Shown: positions 27,581 through 36,984 of the stretch, one piece after another | How positions within the stretch are numbered: position 1 is the first letter of the stretch | How the letters are laid out: the number at the start of each line of letters is the position of its first letter | NCBI RefSeq assembly: GCF_016623585.1 | Contig: NZ_JAEHFY010000018.1 | Location: 39,022-103,021, forward strand | Direction: 5' to 3' | DNA: 64,000 bases | DNA from: Pedobacter segetis | GTDB taxonomy: Bacteria; Bacteroidota; Bacteroidia; Sphingobacteriales; Sphingobacteriaceae | The notes under the pieces: generated by a model | What the model saw: the letters and a program-made list of their open reading frames with translations, nothing else | What the model was told of the DNA's origin: nothing | Databases searched by the model: none | Position numbers and translations under genes: made by a program

Positions 27581-30500
27581 ATGAAAAAGTTTTTACTTTC
27601 TGTATGCTTTCTAATCTTTTTTCTTATTCAAGCTAAAGCTCAACAACCTTTATTTATGCAGCAACCGGCCATTTCTCCAAACGGAAAATGGATCGCCTTT
27701 GAGTATAAAGGCAATATTTTTAAGGTTTCTACAGATGGTGGGCAGGCAAATCCTTTAACCATTACATCAGATTACAATGGCTACCCTGTTTGGAGCCATG
27801 ATGGTAACACTATCGCTTTCGCATCAGATCGTTACGGTAATTTTGATGTTTTTACCATGTCTGCAAATGGCGGTGCAGCAACCCGTTTAACCTATAACTC
27901 TGATAAGGATATTCCTTACGATTTCAGTACCGATGATAAAAAAGTATTGTTCGGCTCAAACAGGCATGATATTTACTCTTCGGTTCGTTTCCCCGGGGAT
28001 AGTTATTGGATGAAGTTGTACGAAGTACAGACTAAAGGCGGTAGAAGTGTGATGATCAACTCTGCAGGTACAGAATATGCACATTTTAATACCACTGGCG
28101 ATAAAATCATTTATCAAGATAGGAAAGGTTATGAAAACGCTTATCGTAAACACCATACCTCGGCCATTACTCGCGATATTTGGGTTTGGGATCTAAAATA
28201 CGATGAATACAAGAAGGTTTCTCCTTATGTAGGCGAAGATCGCGAGCCGGTTTGGGGAAATGGCGATACTTTTTATTATTTGAGCGAACAAAAAGGAAAT
28301 CAGAATTTATTTAAAGCCTCTGTGGCAACGCCGGATAAAGTAACTCAATTAACCACTTTTGAAAAAAACCCGGTAAGAAATCTTTCCCGCTCAAACGATG
28401 GAACTTTAGCATTCACTCAGGATGGCAGCATCTATACTTTTAAAGAAGGTTCTACACCTAAAAAGTTAAATTTCACCATCATGGCAGATTTTGCTACCGA
28501 CCAGATTAAAACTGTCCCTGTAAAAGGGAACGCCACAGAAATCGCTGTTGCACCAAGCGGAAAAGAGATTGCCTTTGTTTATCGTGGGGAGGTTTTTGTA
28601 ACTGCTGTTGATGGCTCAACTACCAAAAGGATTACCAACACCCCTTATCAAGAAAGAATGGTAAGCTTTAGTCCTGATGGTAAAAAACTATTGTACTCTG
28701 TAGAAAATGATGCCTCTTGGGATGTTTACGAAGCTAGTTTGGCCAATCCATCAGAAAAATATTTCTACGCTTCAACAGTTATCAATACCAAACCTTTGAT
28801 CGCTACCGATAAAGAAGAATTTCAGGCAAGTTATTCGCCCGATGGGAAAAAAGTAGCTTATTTAGAAGAAAGGAACATTTTAAAAGTGATGGATCTAGGT
28901 ACCAAGAAAACCGTAACTGTTTTGCCCGAAGGCCTAAATTATTCTTATGCCGATGGTGATCAATATTTCTCGTGGTCGCCAGATAGCAAATATCTATTAG
29001 CACAATCAAATGAAGGAAGCGGGTGGTTTGCCCCTGAGGTTGTTTTGCTTAAAGCAGATGGGAGTGGCAGCAGGATCAACTTAACAGAAAGTGGATTTGC
29101 AGATAACCATCCACAATGGGGAATGGACGGGAAAATGATGTACTGGGCAACCGATAAAGATGGGATGAAAAATCTAAGCCGCGGCAGCCAAGACGATATT
29201 TACGCCATGTTCTTTGATCAAGAAACTTGGGATAAATACCAATTGAGCAAAGAAGATTTTGACCTTCAAAAAGAGCTGTCTAAAAAAGATTCTACCAGCA
29301 AAGCTGATGATAAAAAAAACCGCAAAAAACCGAAAGATAAAGAAGATGAAAAACCAAAAGAAGATTTTGTTTTAAACCTTAAAAATTTAGACAACAGAAC
29401 AGAAAAGTTAACCATCAGCTCTACAGATATTGCAGGCTTTGCGCTATCTAAAGATGGAGAGAAATTATTTTACTTAGCCCGCTATGAAAAAGGTTATGAT
29501 CTTTGGGTAACCATGCCCCGCACACATGAAACCAAAGTATTGGCCAAGCTTGGCGTAAGCGGTGGTGGCCTAGAAATGAGTAAAGATGGCAAAAACCTTT
29601 TTGTTTTAGCAGGTGGCAATATTATGAAAGTTGGCGTAGATGATGGTAAAGTTTCTCCGATTAATATAGATGCCAATATGGAATTGGACGCATCTGCCGA
29701 GAGGACTTACATATTTGATCACGCTTGGAAACAAGTGAAGAAAAAACTTTTTGATCCTAAGCTACAAGGTGTAGATTGGGATGCCTACCACACCACTTAT
29801 GCCAAGTTTCTTCCTTACATCAACAACAATTACGACTTTGAAATTTTTATCAGTGAGTTTTTAGGTGAGCTAAACGCCTCGCATACCGGGGGCGGTTACA
29901 GAGCAAAATTTGCCAATGGCGATGCTACTGCTGCTTTAGGTTTGTTATACGATGTAACCAAAGGCGGCAATGGTTTAGTGGTAAAAGACGTAATAAGCGG
30001 TGGGCCATTTGATAAAGCCAAAACCGATATGAAAGCAGATATGGTTATTGATAAGATCAATGGAAACGCAATTACAGATGATGTGGACTGGTCCATGTTT
30101 TTGAACCATAAAGCAGGTGATTTTACCAGGATCGATTTTCATGATCCAAAAACCAAGCAAACCTTCAGCGAGATCGTAAAACCCATTTCTAGTGGTTTAG
30201 AAACCAACACTTTACTTTACAAAAGATGGACAGATACCATGGAGCATTTAACGGATAGCCTTTCTGGCGGAAAAGTTGGTTACGTACATGTAAGAAGTAT
30301 GGACGACCCAAGTTTCCGTGTAACTTTTGATAAAGTTTTAGGCAAAAACATCAATAAAGATGCTTTAATAGTAGATACGCGTTTCAACGGTGGCGGATGG
30401 TTACATGATGACTTGGTAACCTTTCTGGGTGGAAAACTGTATTTTACCCTACGTCCGCAAGGACATGTAACAACAGGTGGCGAACCCTTAAACAAATGGA

Positions 30501-30829
30501 GCAAACCAAGCTGCGTTTTAATGAGCGAAGGAAATTATTCTGATGCTTTTATGTTTCCATATGCCTACAAAGAATTGGGGATCGGTAAACTGATTGGTAT
30601 GCCAGTTGCCGGTACCGGAACCGCCGTTTGGTGGGAAACGCAAATTGATCCAACCATTTACTTCGGTATCCCAATGATTGCGACCTACGGAGCTGGCGAA
30701 ACCCACGCAACAGAAAACCATCAGTTAGAACCAGACATCAAAGTAAACAACGATTATAATAAGGTATTGAAAGGCGAAGATCAACAATTGGAGGCTGCTG
30801 TTAAAGAAATGTTGAAAGAAGTGAAATAA
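27581..30829 (+). CDS. Tricorn-like secreted S41 protease with TolB-type propellers
   Basis: 1082 residues, close to archaeal Tricorn (about 1071). Order: signal peptide (1-20, ending AKAQ), a beta-propeller of PD40/TolB repeats (about 25-300, such as ISPNGKWIAFEYKG), a second propeller (about 310-550), a charged linker rich in Lys, Asp and Glu (about 565-600), a C1-like domain, PDZ (about 760-850) and the S41 peptidase core. Candidate catalytic residues are the His in NASHTGG and the Ser in EGNYSDAF, with a Glu near ENHQLEPD. It probably cuts peptides in the periplasm. It stands alone between the carboxylase and a GNAT gene, transcribed in the same direction. Confidence 0.9.
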   Translation: MKKFLLSVCFLIFFLIQAKAQQPLFMQQPAISPNGKWIAFEYKGNIFKVSTDGGQANPLTITSDYNGYPVWSHDGNTIAFASDRYGNFDVFTMSANGGAATRLTYNSDKDIPYDFSTDDKKVLFGSNRHDIYSSVRFPGDSYWMKLYEVQTKGGRSVMINSAGTEYAHFNTTGDKIIYQDRKGYENAYRKHHTSAITRDIWVWDLKYDEYKKVSPYVGEDREPVWGNGDTFYYLSEQKGNQNLFKASVATPDKVTQLTTFEKNPVRNLSRSNDGTLAFTQDGSIYTFKEGSTPKKLNFTIMADFATDQIKTVPVKGNATEIAVAPSGKEIAFVYRGEVFVTAVDGSTTKRITNTPYQERMVSFSPDGKKLLYSVENDASWDVYEASLANPSEKYFYASTVINTKPLIATDKEEFQASYSPDGKKVAYLEERNILKVMDLGTKKTVTVLPEGLNYSYADGDQYFSWSPDSKYLLAQSNEGSGWFAPEVVLLKADGSGSRINLTESGFADNHPQWGMDGKMMYWATDKDGMKNLSRGSQDDIYAMFFDQETWDKYQLSKEDFDLQKELSKKDSTSKADDKKNRKKPKDKEDEKPKEDFVLNLKNLDNRTEKLTISSTDIAGFALSKDGEKLFYLARYEKGYDLWVTMPRTHETKVLAKLGVSGGGLEMSKDGKNLFVLAGGNIMKVGVDDGKVSPINIDANMELDASAERTYIFDHAWKQVKKKLFDPKLQGVDWDAYHTTYAKFLPYINNNYDFEIFISEFLGELNASHTGGGYRAKFANGDATAALGLLYDVTKGGNGLVVKDVISGGPFDKAKTDMKADMVIDKINGNAITDDVDWSMFLNHKAGDFTRIDFHDPKTKQTFSEIVKPISSGLETNTLLYKRWTDTMEHLTDSLSGGKVGYVHVRSMDDPSFRVTFDKVLGKNINKDALIVDTRFNGGGWLHDDLVTFLGGKLYFTLRPQGHVTTGGEPLNKWSKPSCVLMSEGNYSDAFMFPYAYKELGIGKLIGMPVAGTGTAVWWETQIDPTIYFGIPMIATYGAGETHATENHQLEPDIKVNNDYNKVLKGEDQQLEAAVKEMLKEVK

Positions 30830-30868
30830 ACTTAAGACCAAAATTGATGTTGATAATAAAATTCATAT

Positions 30869-31291
30869 TTGGAAAATACTGATTATTCTATAGAACAAAT
30901 TGCGCCTGCTGCAACCTTAATGATTCGCCAGGCAGAATTATACCCTCTAATGCTTTTAAAAAAACTGCAATTAGAGAACGATGAAGAAGGGATCCATTTT
31001 GGGCTTTTTCATAAAAACAAGCTGGTTTCCGTTGTCTCCTGTTTCGAGGGTATAGATAAATCTATGCAGTTCAGGAAATTTGTCACTTTAAAAGAGTTCC
31101 AACACCAAGGCTTTGGCTCGGCCTTATTAAATTATGTTTTGGCTTTCGCCGATGAACAGAAAACGAAAAAAATCTGGTGCAATGCCCGTACAACCGCAAT
31201 TGGGTTTTACCAGAAATTTGGCATGATAGAAACAAGTGATCGATTTTCTAAAAACGGGATAGATTATGTAGTGATGCAAAAAGAATTATAG
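30869..31291 (+). CDS. GNAT-family N-acetyltransferase
   Basis: 140 residues from TTG 30869; the next in-frame Met is 17 codons later and would cut the fold, so TTG is likely. It has the GNAT acetyl-CoA site: strand FRKFVTLKEF followed by QHQGFGSALL (Q-x-x-G-x-G pattern) and FYQKFGM near the end. The substrate is unknown. It lies 39 bases after the Tricorn-like gene. Confidence 0.85.
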   Translation: MENTDYSIEQIAPAATLMIRQAELYPLMLLKKLQLENDEEGIHFGLFHKNKLVSVVSCFEGIDKSMQFRKFVTLKEFQHQGFGSALLNYVLAFADEQKTKKIWCNARTTAIGFYQKFGMIETSDRFSKNGIDYVVMQKEL

Positions 31292-31343
31292 AAATCTGGT
31301 TTCGGTAATTATAATAGATAAACATAGCTTTTGGCCTTTTTAG

Positions 31344-31464
31344 TGCGTTAACTATTATCCCAAAAGGGATCTCTTCGGCAAAACGGCATAACCTGTTTTT
31401 TGTTACCTTGATCTTAGCCGCAGGATAAGGAAAAAAATAGAGGGAAAAGTTTCCCTAACGGCGC
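31344..31464 (+). repeat. Structured interspersed repeat, degenerate copy E
   Basis: Compared with copy C: GCGTTAACTATT for the left arm, AACGGCATAACCTGTTTTTTG in place of AACGGCATCCTTTTTTG, AAAAAATAGAGGGAAAAG for the right inner part and AACGGCGC for the right arm. Eroded, with extra bases between. It occupies the 278-base gap before mazG; I see nothing else there. Confidence 0.45.
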
Positions 31465-31569
31465 AGGTATGTAAAAACTGCTAAAAAGTTTATAGAAGCA
31501 ATGATCAAACTCATGTATAGAAATTAATTGCTATTGATCTTTTCTTAAAACAATAGCTATTTTTACGTC

Positions 31570-32367
31570 ATGAACATTTTCGAATCACAAAATTCGCCTG
31601 CCAAATCTTTTGAAAGATTGCTCTCCATTATGGATGATCTAAGAAATCAATGTCCATGGGATAAAAAGCAAACCCTAGAAACGCTTAGGCATTTGACCAT
31701 AGAAGAAACCTATGAACTTTCTGACGCTATTTTAGAAGGCGATATGCAAGAAATCAAAAAAGAACTTGGCGATTTAATGCTCCATTTGGTTTTCTACTCG
31801 AAAATTGGTTCAGAAGGCAATCACTTTAACATTACAGATGTTTGCAACGGCATTTGCGAAAAACTGATCAACAGGCATCCCCATATTTACGGAGAAGTTG
31901 TTGCCGATACAGAAGAGCAAGTAAAACAAAACTGGGAACAGATCAAATTAAAAGAGGGTAACAAATCAGTTTTGGCAGGTGTTCCATCTTCTCTACCCGC
32001 TTTGGTTAAAGCATCAAGAATACAAGAAAAAGCCAGGGGTGTAGGTTTTGATTTTGAAGAAAAACACCAAGTTTGGGAAAAGGTAGAAGAAGAATTACAA
32101 GAGTTTAAAACAGAGTTTGATGTTGCAGAAGGTATAGAAATAGACCAAGAAAAAGCAGAGGCAGAGTTTGGCGATTTGTTGTTTTCTTTAATAAATTATG
32201 CCCGGTTCATCAACATCAACCCAGAAAATGCACTAGAAAAAACCAACCGAAAATTCATTAAAAGGTTTCAATATTTAGAATCGAAGGCGAAAGATCTAAA
32301 CAAATCTTTACAAAATATGAGTTTGGCAGAAATGGATGTTTTTTGGAACGAAGCAAAGAAGTTATAG
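31570..32367 (+). CDS. mazG: Nucleoside triphosphate pyrophosphohydrolase MazG
   Basis: 265 residues, like E. coli MazG (263). It hydrolyses NTPs to NMP and pyrophosphate and clears damaged nucleotides. Two MazG domains are seen: the N-terminal with CPWDKKQT and EETYELSDAI (ExxE metal site) and LGDLMLHLVFYS, and the C-terminal with EEELQEFKTE and EFGDLLFSLINYAR. The four-base gap of A/T sequence upstream with TATTTTTA at 31557 could be a weak -7 element. It is followed 54 bases later by a lipoprotein gene. Confidence 0.95.
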   Translation: MNIFESQNSPAKSFERLLSIMDDLRNQCPWDKKQTLETLRHLTIEETYELSDAILEGDMQEIKKELGDLMLHLVFYSKIGSEGNHFNITDVCNGICEKLINRHPHIYGEVVADTEEQVKQNWEQIKLKEGNKSVLAGVPSSLPALVKASRIQEKARGVGFDFEEKHQVWEKVEEELQEFKTEFDVAEGIEIDQEKAEAEFGDLLFSLINYARFININPENALEKTNRKFIKRFQYLESKAKDLNKSLQNMSLAEMDVFWNEAKKL

Positions 32368-32421
32368 ACCATTGTAGCACATCTTGTTTTATTGCCGTAA
32401 AGAAAAATAAAATAGAATGCC

Positions 32422-32877
32422 ATGTATCTTAACAATATGCAATCTTACGCTTTTGGATCTATCCTTATTCTTTTTTTATGCTTTGCAGCCTGTGAAAAAG
32501 GAATTTTAAACGGCCCTTTAAACCCTTACGGAGAGAGAGTTGATTTAATGACATCAGAATCGGCATTGTTTGGCCCTGATGCCAATAATGGGTTAAAAAT
32601 AACGGTAGATCAAATAAATGATAGCCGTTGCCCAGAAAACGCAACCTGCATTAGGGCGGGCGAAGCTGCGGTAAAGATCACAATTTATGACGCTAAAGAA
32701 AATTCTGCAACTTTTGATCTTTACTTTGGGGGCAAATCAAACTTTAAACCTGATACCGCAAATTTCTCGATCAACCAGAGCAAGTTTAAAGCTATCCTTT
32801 ATGATGTAAACCCGCATCCAAAAACTGGTGAGCTACAAGATAAGGCAAAAGCCAAAATCACATTAGTAAATAATTAA
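32422..32877 (+). CDS. Small lipoprotein of unknown function
   Basis: 151 residues from ATG 32422; a Met at codon 6 (32437) is an alternative, and both keep the signal. The lipobox is FAACEKG, Cys near residue 24. The mature part has NDSRCPENATCIRAGEA, two Cys eight residues apart in a pattern I have seen in small Bacteroidota lipoproteins, but I cannot name a family. It is probably anchored in the outer membrane. It precedes the sigma factor gene by 59 bases and may be transcribed with it. Confidence 0.75.
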   Translation: MYLNNMQSYAFGSILILFLCFAACEKGILNGPLNPYGERVDLMTSESALFGPDANNGLKITVDQINDSRCPENATCIRAGEAAVKITIYDAKENSATFDLYFGGKSNFKPDTANFSINQSKFKAILYDVNPHPKTGELQDKAKAKITLVNN

Positions 32878-32936
32878 TTTTAAAATAAGATCAAAAACAG
32901 AGAATAAGCTATATTTAAAAAACGGCGAGATATTAA

Positions 32937-33506
32937 ATGAGTAAATCCCACAACGATCTTAGCGATCAAGAACTGATCGCTAAATGTCGTAAAGATGATA
33001 GTAAGGCCCAAGAAATGCTTTATAAGCGTTTTTATGGCTACGCTATGGGAATTTCCTTGCGTTATTGCATCAACAGGGATGATGCTTTAGAGGCTGCAAA
33101 CGATGCGTTTATCAAGCTGTTCAAAACTATAAAAACTTTTGACGATGGTAGGCTGATAAAGCCTTGGTTTAGGCAGATCATTGTGAATTCTGCCATTGAT
33201 AATAGGAGAAAAAATCTAAAACATAGTGCGGTTCTGGATATAGAATATGCAGACGAGGCACCAGCAGATCATCATATCATCAGTAAAATATCTGCCCAAG
33301 AAATATTAGAGCTATTAAAAGAACTGCCCGAAATGCACCGTATGGTTTTTAATCTTTATGAGATAGATGGTTACACCCATGAAGAGATTGCGGATATTTT
33401 AGAAATGCCATCAAGCAGCTCTAGGGTATATTTATCAAGAGCAAAAGAAAAATTAAGACGATTAGTAAAGGCTCACTTTTATTTGAATTATGAAAGAGCA
33501 ATTTGA
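32937..33506 (+). CDS. ECF-type RNA polymerase sigma factor
   Basis: 189 residues with regions sigma2 (ALEAANDAFIKLFKTI, then FDDGRLIKPWFRQIIVN) and sigma4 (DGYTHEEIADILEMPSSS, the helix-turn-helix, then RVYLSRAKEKLRRL). It directs RNA polymerase to an unknown regulon. The next gene overlaps it by 17 bases and encodes an anti-sigma-like protein, so the two form a sigma/anti-sigma unit. The start ATG follows ATTAA; no good ribosome site is seen, as is usual in this phylum. Confidence 0.93.
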   Translation: MSKSHNDLSDQELIAKCRKDDSKAQEMLYKRFYGYAMGISLRYCINRDDALEAANDAFIKLFKTIKTFDDGRLIKPWFRQIIVNSAIDNRRKNLKHSAVLDIEYADEAPADHHIISKISAQEILELLKELPEMHRMVFNLYEIDGYTHEEIADILEMPSSSSRVYLSRAKEKLRRLVKAHFYLNYERAI

Positions 33507-34842
33507 TAGGGCTATAAGAAACCATATCCGCGATACATTTGGAAATTACAACGATCAAATGGCGGACGATGGTTGGAAAAAGCTAAACGAAAAGAAACGC
33601 AAAAAAAGAAGAGGATTAATATTTTGGTACACTTTACCAAGTGGCATTGCTGCCGCATTGGCTCTAATTTGGCTCTTAAACTGGAGCCAAATTTCTAAAG
33701 ATAATTCAAATCATCAGACCGTTATCGCAAAAAATGGATTAAACAATCATCATAATAACGAGAAAACAACGATCAAAGACTCTATTTATACCCACAGCAA
33801 TACGGTTAAAAAACCAAATAGTATCATTTTAAAAACCGATAACCAATCTCTTGCAAACCAAACCATAAAAGAAAATTTAACCGCATATACACCTATAAAT
33901 GGCTTTAAAAACTCAAAAAAAGCTCAAATTAAAACTGTCCATACCGCCCCTATCTTAACAGCACAAAACAAAGAAAACCAGCTAGAAACAAATGGTACTT
34001 TTAATTATTTGGCAGTATCAAATGTGAAGAACAGCATCAATTTGATAAATAAAATTGACCTTAAAGAAAAACCAATTGAAAAAATAGAGATTGCGGCCAA
34101 CACAAATGTTTTTGAACAACCAGACTTGGCGCAAACAAGCTATAAAAAAAATCCATTCGCCAATTTACCCCAAGTTGCCTCTAAAAATAACCTTAAACCC
34201 GTAAAAAAAGATAATTTTAAAATGTCTATAGATGCAAATACCTATTATTCTTTTTCCGAAGCGGGTGTTAATAATGCACTTAATTTAGGGTTAGGTTTAG
34301 CTACAGAATTTAAACTCACAAAAAGACTGAGCGTAAACTCAGGTATTCTATTAAACAGGCAAACAACTAGTTTTAACGGTAATGAAAAATCTACATCAGA
34401 CTTTAAAAGAACTAGTTTTAGTACTTTGGCAGCAGTTCCTGAGGCTCAAATCACAAACGCAAAACTTATCGGTTTAGATATTCCTCTTGATCTGAAATTT
34501 GATTTTAGCTTGGGTAAAATAAAATCTTTTATTACCTCTGGGATAAGCTCTTACAGCGTGATAAATGAAGAATATATCAATGATTATTCGGTTGTGAATT
34601 ATTCTATTACAGGAGTTAGAACTAGTAACATTACCAATAAACAAGAAAACCCAACGGGTAGTTTTTCTTACTTTAAATTCGCCAGGACCATAAATTTCTC
34701 TTTTGGGTTACTATACCCAGTTGGCAAGAAAAACACCATTTCTGTAGAACCTTTTATGAAGTACCCAATTTCTGGCTTAGGGTATCAGGATTTAAAAATC
34801 GGGTCTGGAGGTTTAAGTTTTAAATTGAATTTTGGCAGATAA
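33490..34842 (+). CDS. Anti-sigma-like protein with transmembrane helix and C-terminal outer-membrane barrel
   Basis: 450 residues. A basic N-terminal cytoplasmic segment (1-41, with FGNYNDQMADDGWKKL) is followed by one transmembrane helix (about 43-64, from LIFWYTLPSGIAAAL to IWLLNW), a Lys/Asn/Gln/Thr-rich linker (about 65-240) and a C-terminal region of alternating beta strands (about 245-450, from FKMSIDANTYYSF to SFKLNFGR) resembling an OMP beta-barrel. The chain would thus run from cytoplasm to outer membrane. I recall such dual-membrane-spanning anti-sigma factors (Dma) described in Bacteroides thetaiotaomicron. The gene overlaps the sigma factor gene by 17 bases. It could instead be an OMP with an odd N terminus, but the gene pairing argues for control. 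Confidence 0.85.
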   Translation: MKEQFDRAIRNHIRDTFGNYNDQMADDGWKKLNEKKRKKRRGLIFWYTLPSGIAAALALIWLLNWSQISKDNSNHQTVIAKNGLNNHHNNEKTTIKDSIYTHSNTVKKPNSIILKTDNQSLANQTIKENLTAYTPINGFKNSKKAQIKTVHTAPILTAQNKENQLETNGTFNYLAVSNVKNSINLINKIDLKEKPIEKIEIAANTNVFEQPDLAQTSYKKNPFANLPQVASKNNLKPVKKDNFKMSIDANTYYSFSEAGVNNALNLGLGLATEFKLTKRLSVNSGILLNRQTTSFNGNEKSTSDFKRTSFSTLAAVPEAQITNAKLIGLDIPLDLKFDFSLGKIKSFITSGISSYSVINEEYINDYSVVNYSITGVRTSNITNKQENPTGSFSYFKFARTINFSFGLLYPVGKKNTISVEPFMKYPISGLGYQDLKIGSGGLSFKLNFGR

Positions 34843-35091
34843 CTTTCTTCTACTACCAATGCACTAATTTTACCCATCTGGTTTGTTTTTATTTTAAACA
34901 AATTATCATAATCTTGATTTTTTTGTTTTCAGTATTTAAACCCTTATCATACTTCTCTACCAATCCTTAAACAAAAACTTTGCAGCCTCCGCGTTTAATA
35001 TTCTAGTTTTAAATCCTTAAATTAGACTTTACGGCAAAGCTAAATATTTGATGTTTTCTGTTTAGAGCACCAATTTTTAAAATCAATAAAT

Positions 35092-35799
35092 ATGAACAAG
35101 GTAATAGCAAACGCAAAAGAAGGCATCAAGGATATTAAAGATGGGATGACTGTAATGCTAGGTGGTTTTGGTTTGTGCGGAATACCTGAAAATTGCATAG
35201 ATGCTTTGGTTAAGAGTGGTGTAAAGGATTTAACCTGCATTTCTAACAACGCAGGTGTAGATGATTTTGGAATAGGGCTTCTTTTGAAAAGCAAACAAGT
35301 AAAAAAAATGATTTCTTCTTATGTAGGAGAAAACGCAGAGTTTGAACGGCAGCTTTTAAGCGGAGAGTTAGAGGTAGAGTTGGTACCGCAAGGAACTTTA
35401 GCAACCCGATGTATGGCTGCGGGTTACGGGATGCCCGCTATATTTACTCCCGCCGGCGTGGGTACAGAAGTTGCCGAAGGCAAAGAAATAAGAAACTTTA
35501 ACGGTAAAGATTACCTGATGGAAATGGCCTTCGAGGCAGATTTTGCCATCGTTAAAGCTTGGAAGGGCGATACCATGGGTAACCTAATTTATAAATCAAC
35601 GGCCAGAAACTTTAATCCTGTAATGGCCATGGGTGGTAAAATTACCATTGCAGAAGTAGAAGAACTGGTACCTGCCGGCGAGCTAGACCCCAATCAAATA
35701 CATACCCCGGGTATTTATGTCCATCGTATTTTTGAAGGCAAAAACTATGAAAAAAGGATAGAACAAAGAACAGTTAGACCTGAAGATTTGAAAACGTGA
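35092..35799 (+). CDS. scoA: 3-oxoacid CoA-transferase subunit A
   Basis: 235 residues. It transfers CoA between succinyl-CoA and a 3-keto acid such as acetoacetate, with subunit B. Glycine-rich [12 protein letters not shown] near the N terminus and the [10 protein letters not shown] and FTPAGVGTE segments are typical. The last codons lie in a short repeat (GAAGATTTGAAAA occurs twice), so the C-terminal VRPEDLKT tail may be repeat-derived. Subunit B begins 75 bases later. The 249 bases upstream are A/T rich with nothing recognisable. Confidence 0.95.
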   Translation: MNKVIANAKEGIKDIKDGMTVMLGGFGLCGIPENCIDALVKSGVKDLTCISNNAGVDDFGIGLLLKSKQVKKMISSYVGENAEFERQLLSGELEVELVPQGTLATRCMAAGYGMPAIFTPAGVGTEVAEGKEIRNFNGKDYLMEMAFEADFAIVKAWKGDTMGNLIYKSTARNFNPVMAMGGKITIAEVEELVPAGELDPNQIHTPGIYVHRIFEGKNYEKRIEQRTVRPEDLKT

Positions 35800-35874
35800 A
35801 GATTTGAAAAATGATGCTTATTTTATGGAAATCTTTAAACCCTTTCATTATCAAATCTTCAAAATTAAAAAACC

Positions 35875-36528
35875 ATGTTAGATAAAACCGGAATTGCAAG
35901 AAGAATTGCAAAAGAAGTAAAAGATGGGATGTATGTAAACCTGGGTATCGGTATCCCAACTTTGGTGGCTAATTATATTCCCGAAGGCATTAGCGTTGTT
36001 TTGCAATCAGAAAACGGTTTGTTGGGAATGGGGCCATTCCCTTTTGAAGGAGAAGAAGATGCCGATCTAATAAATGCTGGTAAGCAAACCATTACCACCT
36101 TGCCCGGTTCGGCAATTTTTGATTCTGCCATGAGTTTTGGGATGATAAGGGCAGGAAAAGTTGACTTAACAATTTTAGGAGCCATGGAAGTTTCTGAGAA
36201 CGGAGACATCGCCAATTGGAAAATACCTGGTAAAATGGTTAAGGGAATGGGCGGTGCAATGGATTTGGTGGCCTCTGCCCAAAATATTATTGTGGCCATG
36301 CAACAGGTAAACAAAAACGGCGAATCTAAACTTTTAAAAACCTGTTCGCTTCCGCTAACTGGCGTAAAATGCGTGAAGAAAGTAGTTACAGAGCTGGGTG
36401 TTTACGAAGTAAAAAACAACGCTTTTTATTTATTAGAAATGGCAAAAGGAGTAACTATCCAACAAATTAAAGAGGCTACTTCAGGCAAATTGGTTATCGA
36501 AGGAAAAATCCCAGAAATGAATCTATAA
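35875..36528 (+). CDS. scoB: 3-oxoacid CoA-transferase subunit B
   Basis: 217 residues. It holds the catalytic glutamate that forms the glutamyl-CoA thioester, in the family motif SENGLLGMGP, followed by NAGKQTITTLPGSAIFDS and later LTGVKCVKKVVTEL. It works with subunit A upstream, in ketone-body or butanoate use. Its stop overlaps the end of the convergent minus-strand gene by 6 bases. Confidence 0.95.
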   Translation: MLDKTGIARRIAKEVKDGMYVNLGIGIPTLVANYIPEGISVVLQSENGLLGMGPFPFEGEEDADLINAGKQTITTLPGSAIFDSAMSFGMIRAGKVDLTILGAMEVSENGDIANWKIPGKMVKGMGGAMDLVASAQNIIVAMQQVNKNGESKLLKTCSLPLTGVKCVKKVVTELGVYEVKNNAFYLLEMAKGVTIQQIKEATSGKLVIEGKIPEMNL

Positions 36529-36909
36529 AAATTGTTTAAGCCATTCCTCCGCTTTCTTTTCATCGGTAAAAGATTTCATGGGGATCAACGGTTTCTTTAA
36601 ACTGAACAAAATATTCATGATAAATTTAGATAACCCGGGCTTAGAAACCATTGCCATTGCCTTATAAACATTTGGTAATTGTTGTGTAGAAAATTTTCGG
36701 GCTTCTTTATCTGGTATCGGTAAATCGCAAAGATAAATCAATAGCGGTACAATTTTACCCTTAGTAATTTCTTTAACCAAGGCAATGTTTTCTGTTATGT
36801 TTTTAACCGTTCTTTTTGGGCTTTTAGAAAAAGAATATAAAATTCCATTTTCATTAAAATGGTAATCTGCTATTTCTCCCTTAACCAAGTTTTCGTCCTT
36901 TATCTTCAT
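36523..36909 (-). CDS. Small cytoplasmic protein, possible STAS/SpoIIAA-like fold
   Basis: 128 residues, no signal peptide or membrane segment. Order of strands and helices (YHFNENGILYSFSK, ITKGKIVPLLIYLCDL, then PIPDKEARKFSTQQL, KAMAMV, and SFTDEKKAEEWLKQFL at the end) resembles STAS-like proteins such as the DUF7793 group seen in Bacteroidota; this is from memory. It would be a regulatory or scaffolding protein. It converges on scoB with a 6-base overlap, and is divergent from the PAP2 gene with 75 bases between. Confidence 0.65.
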   Translation of the reverse strand: MKIKDENLVKGEIADYHFNENGILYSFSKSPKRTVKNITENIALVKEITKGKIVPLLIYLCDLPIPDKEARKFSTQQLPNVYKAMAMVSKPGLSKFIMNILFSLKKPLIPMKSFTDEKKAEEWLKQFL

Positions 36910-36984
36910 CTATGGCAATAATTTTGAATTATAGATAATTAACATCCTTTAAAATATGAATTTAAGAGGAAAGCATTCAAAAAT

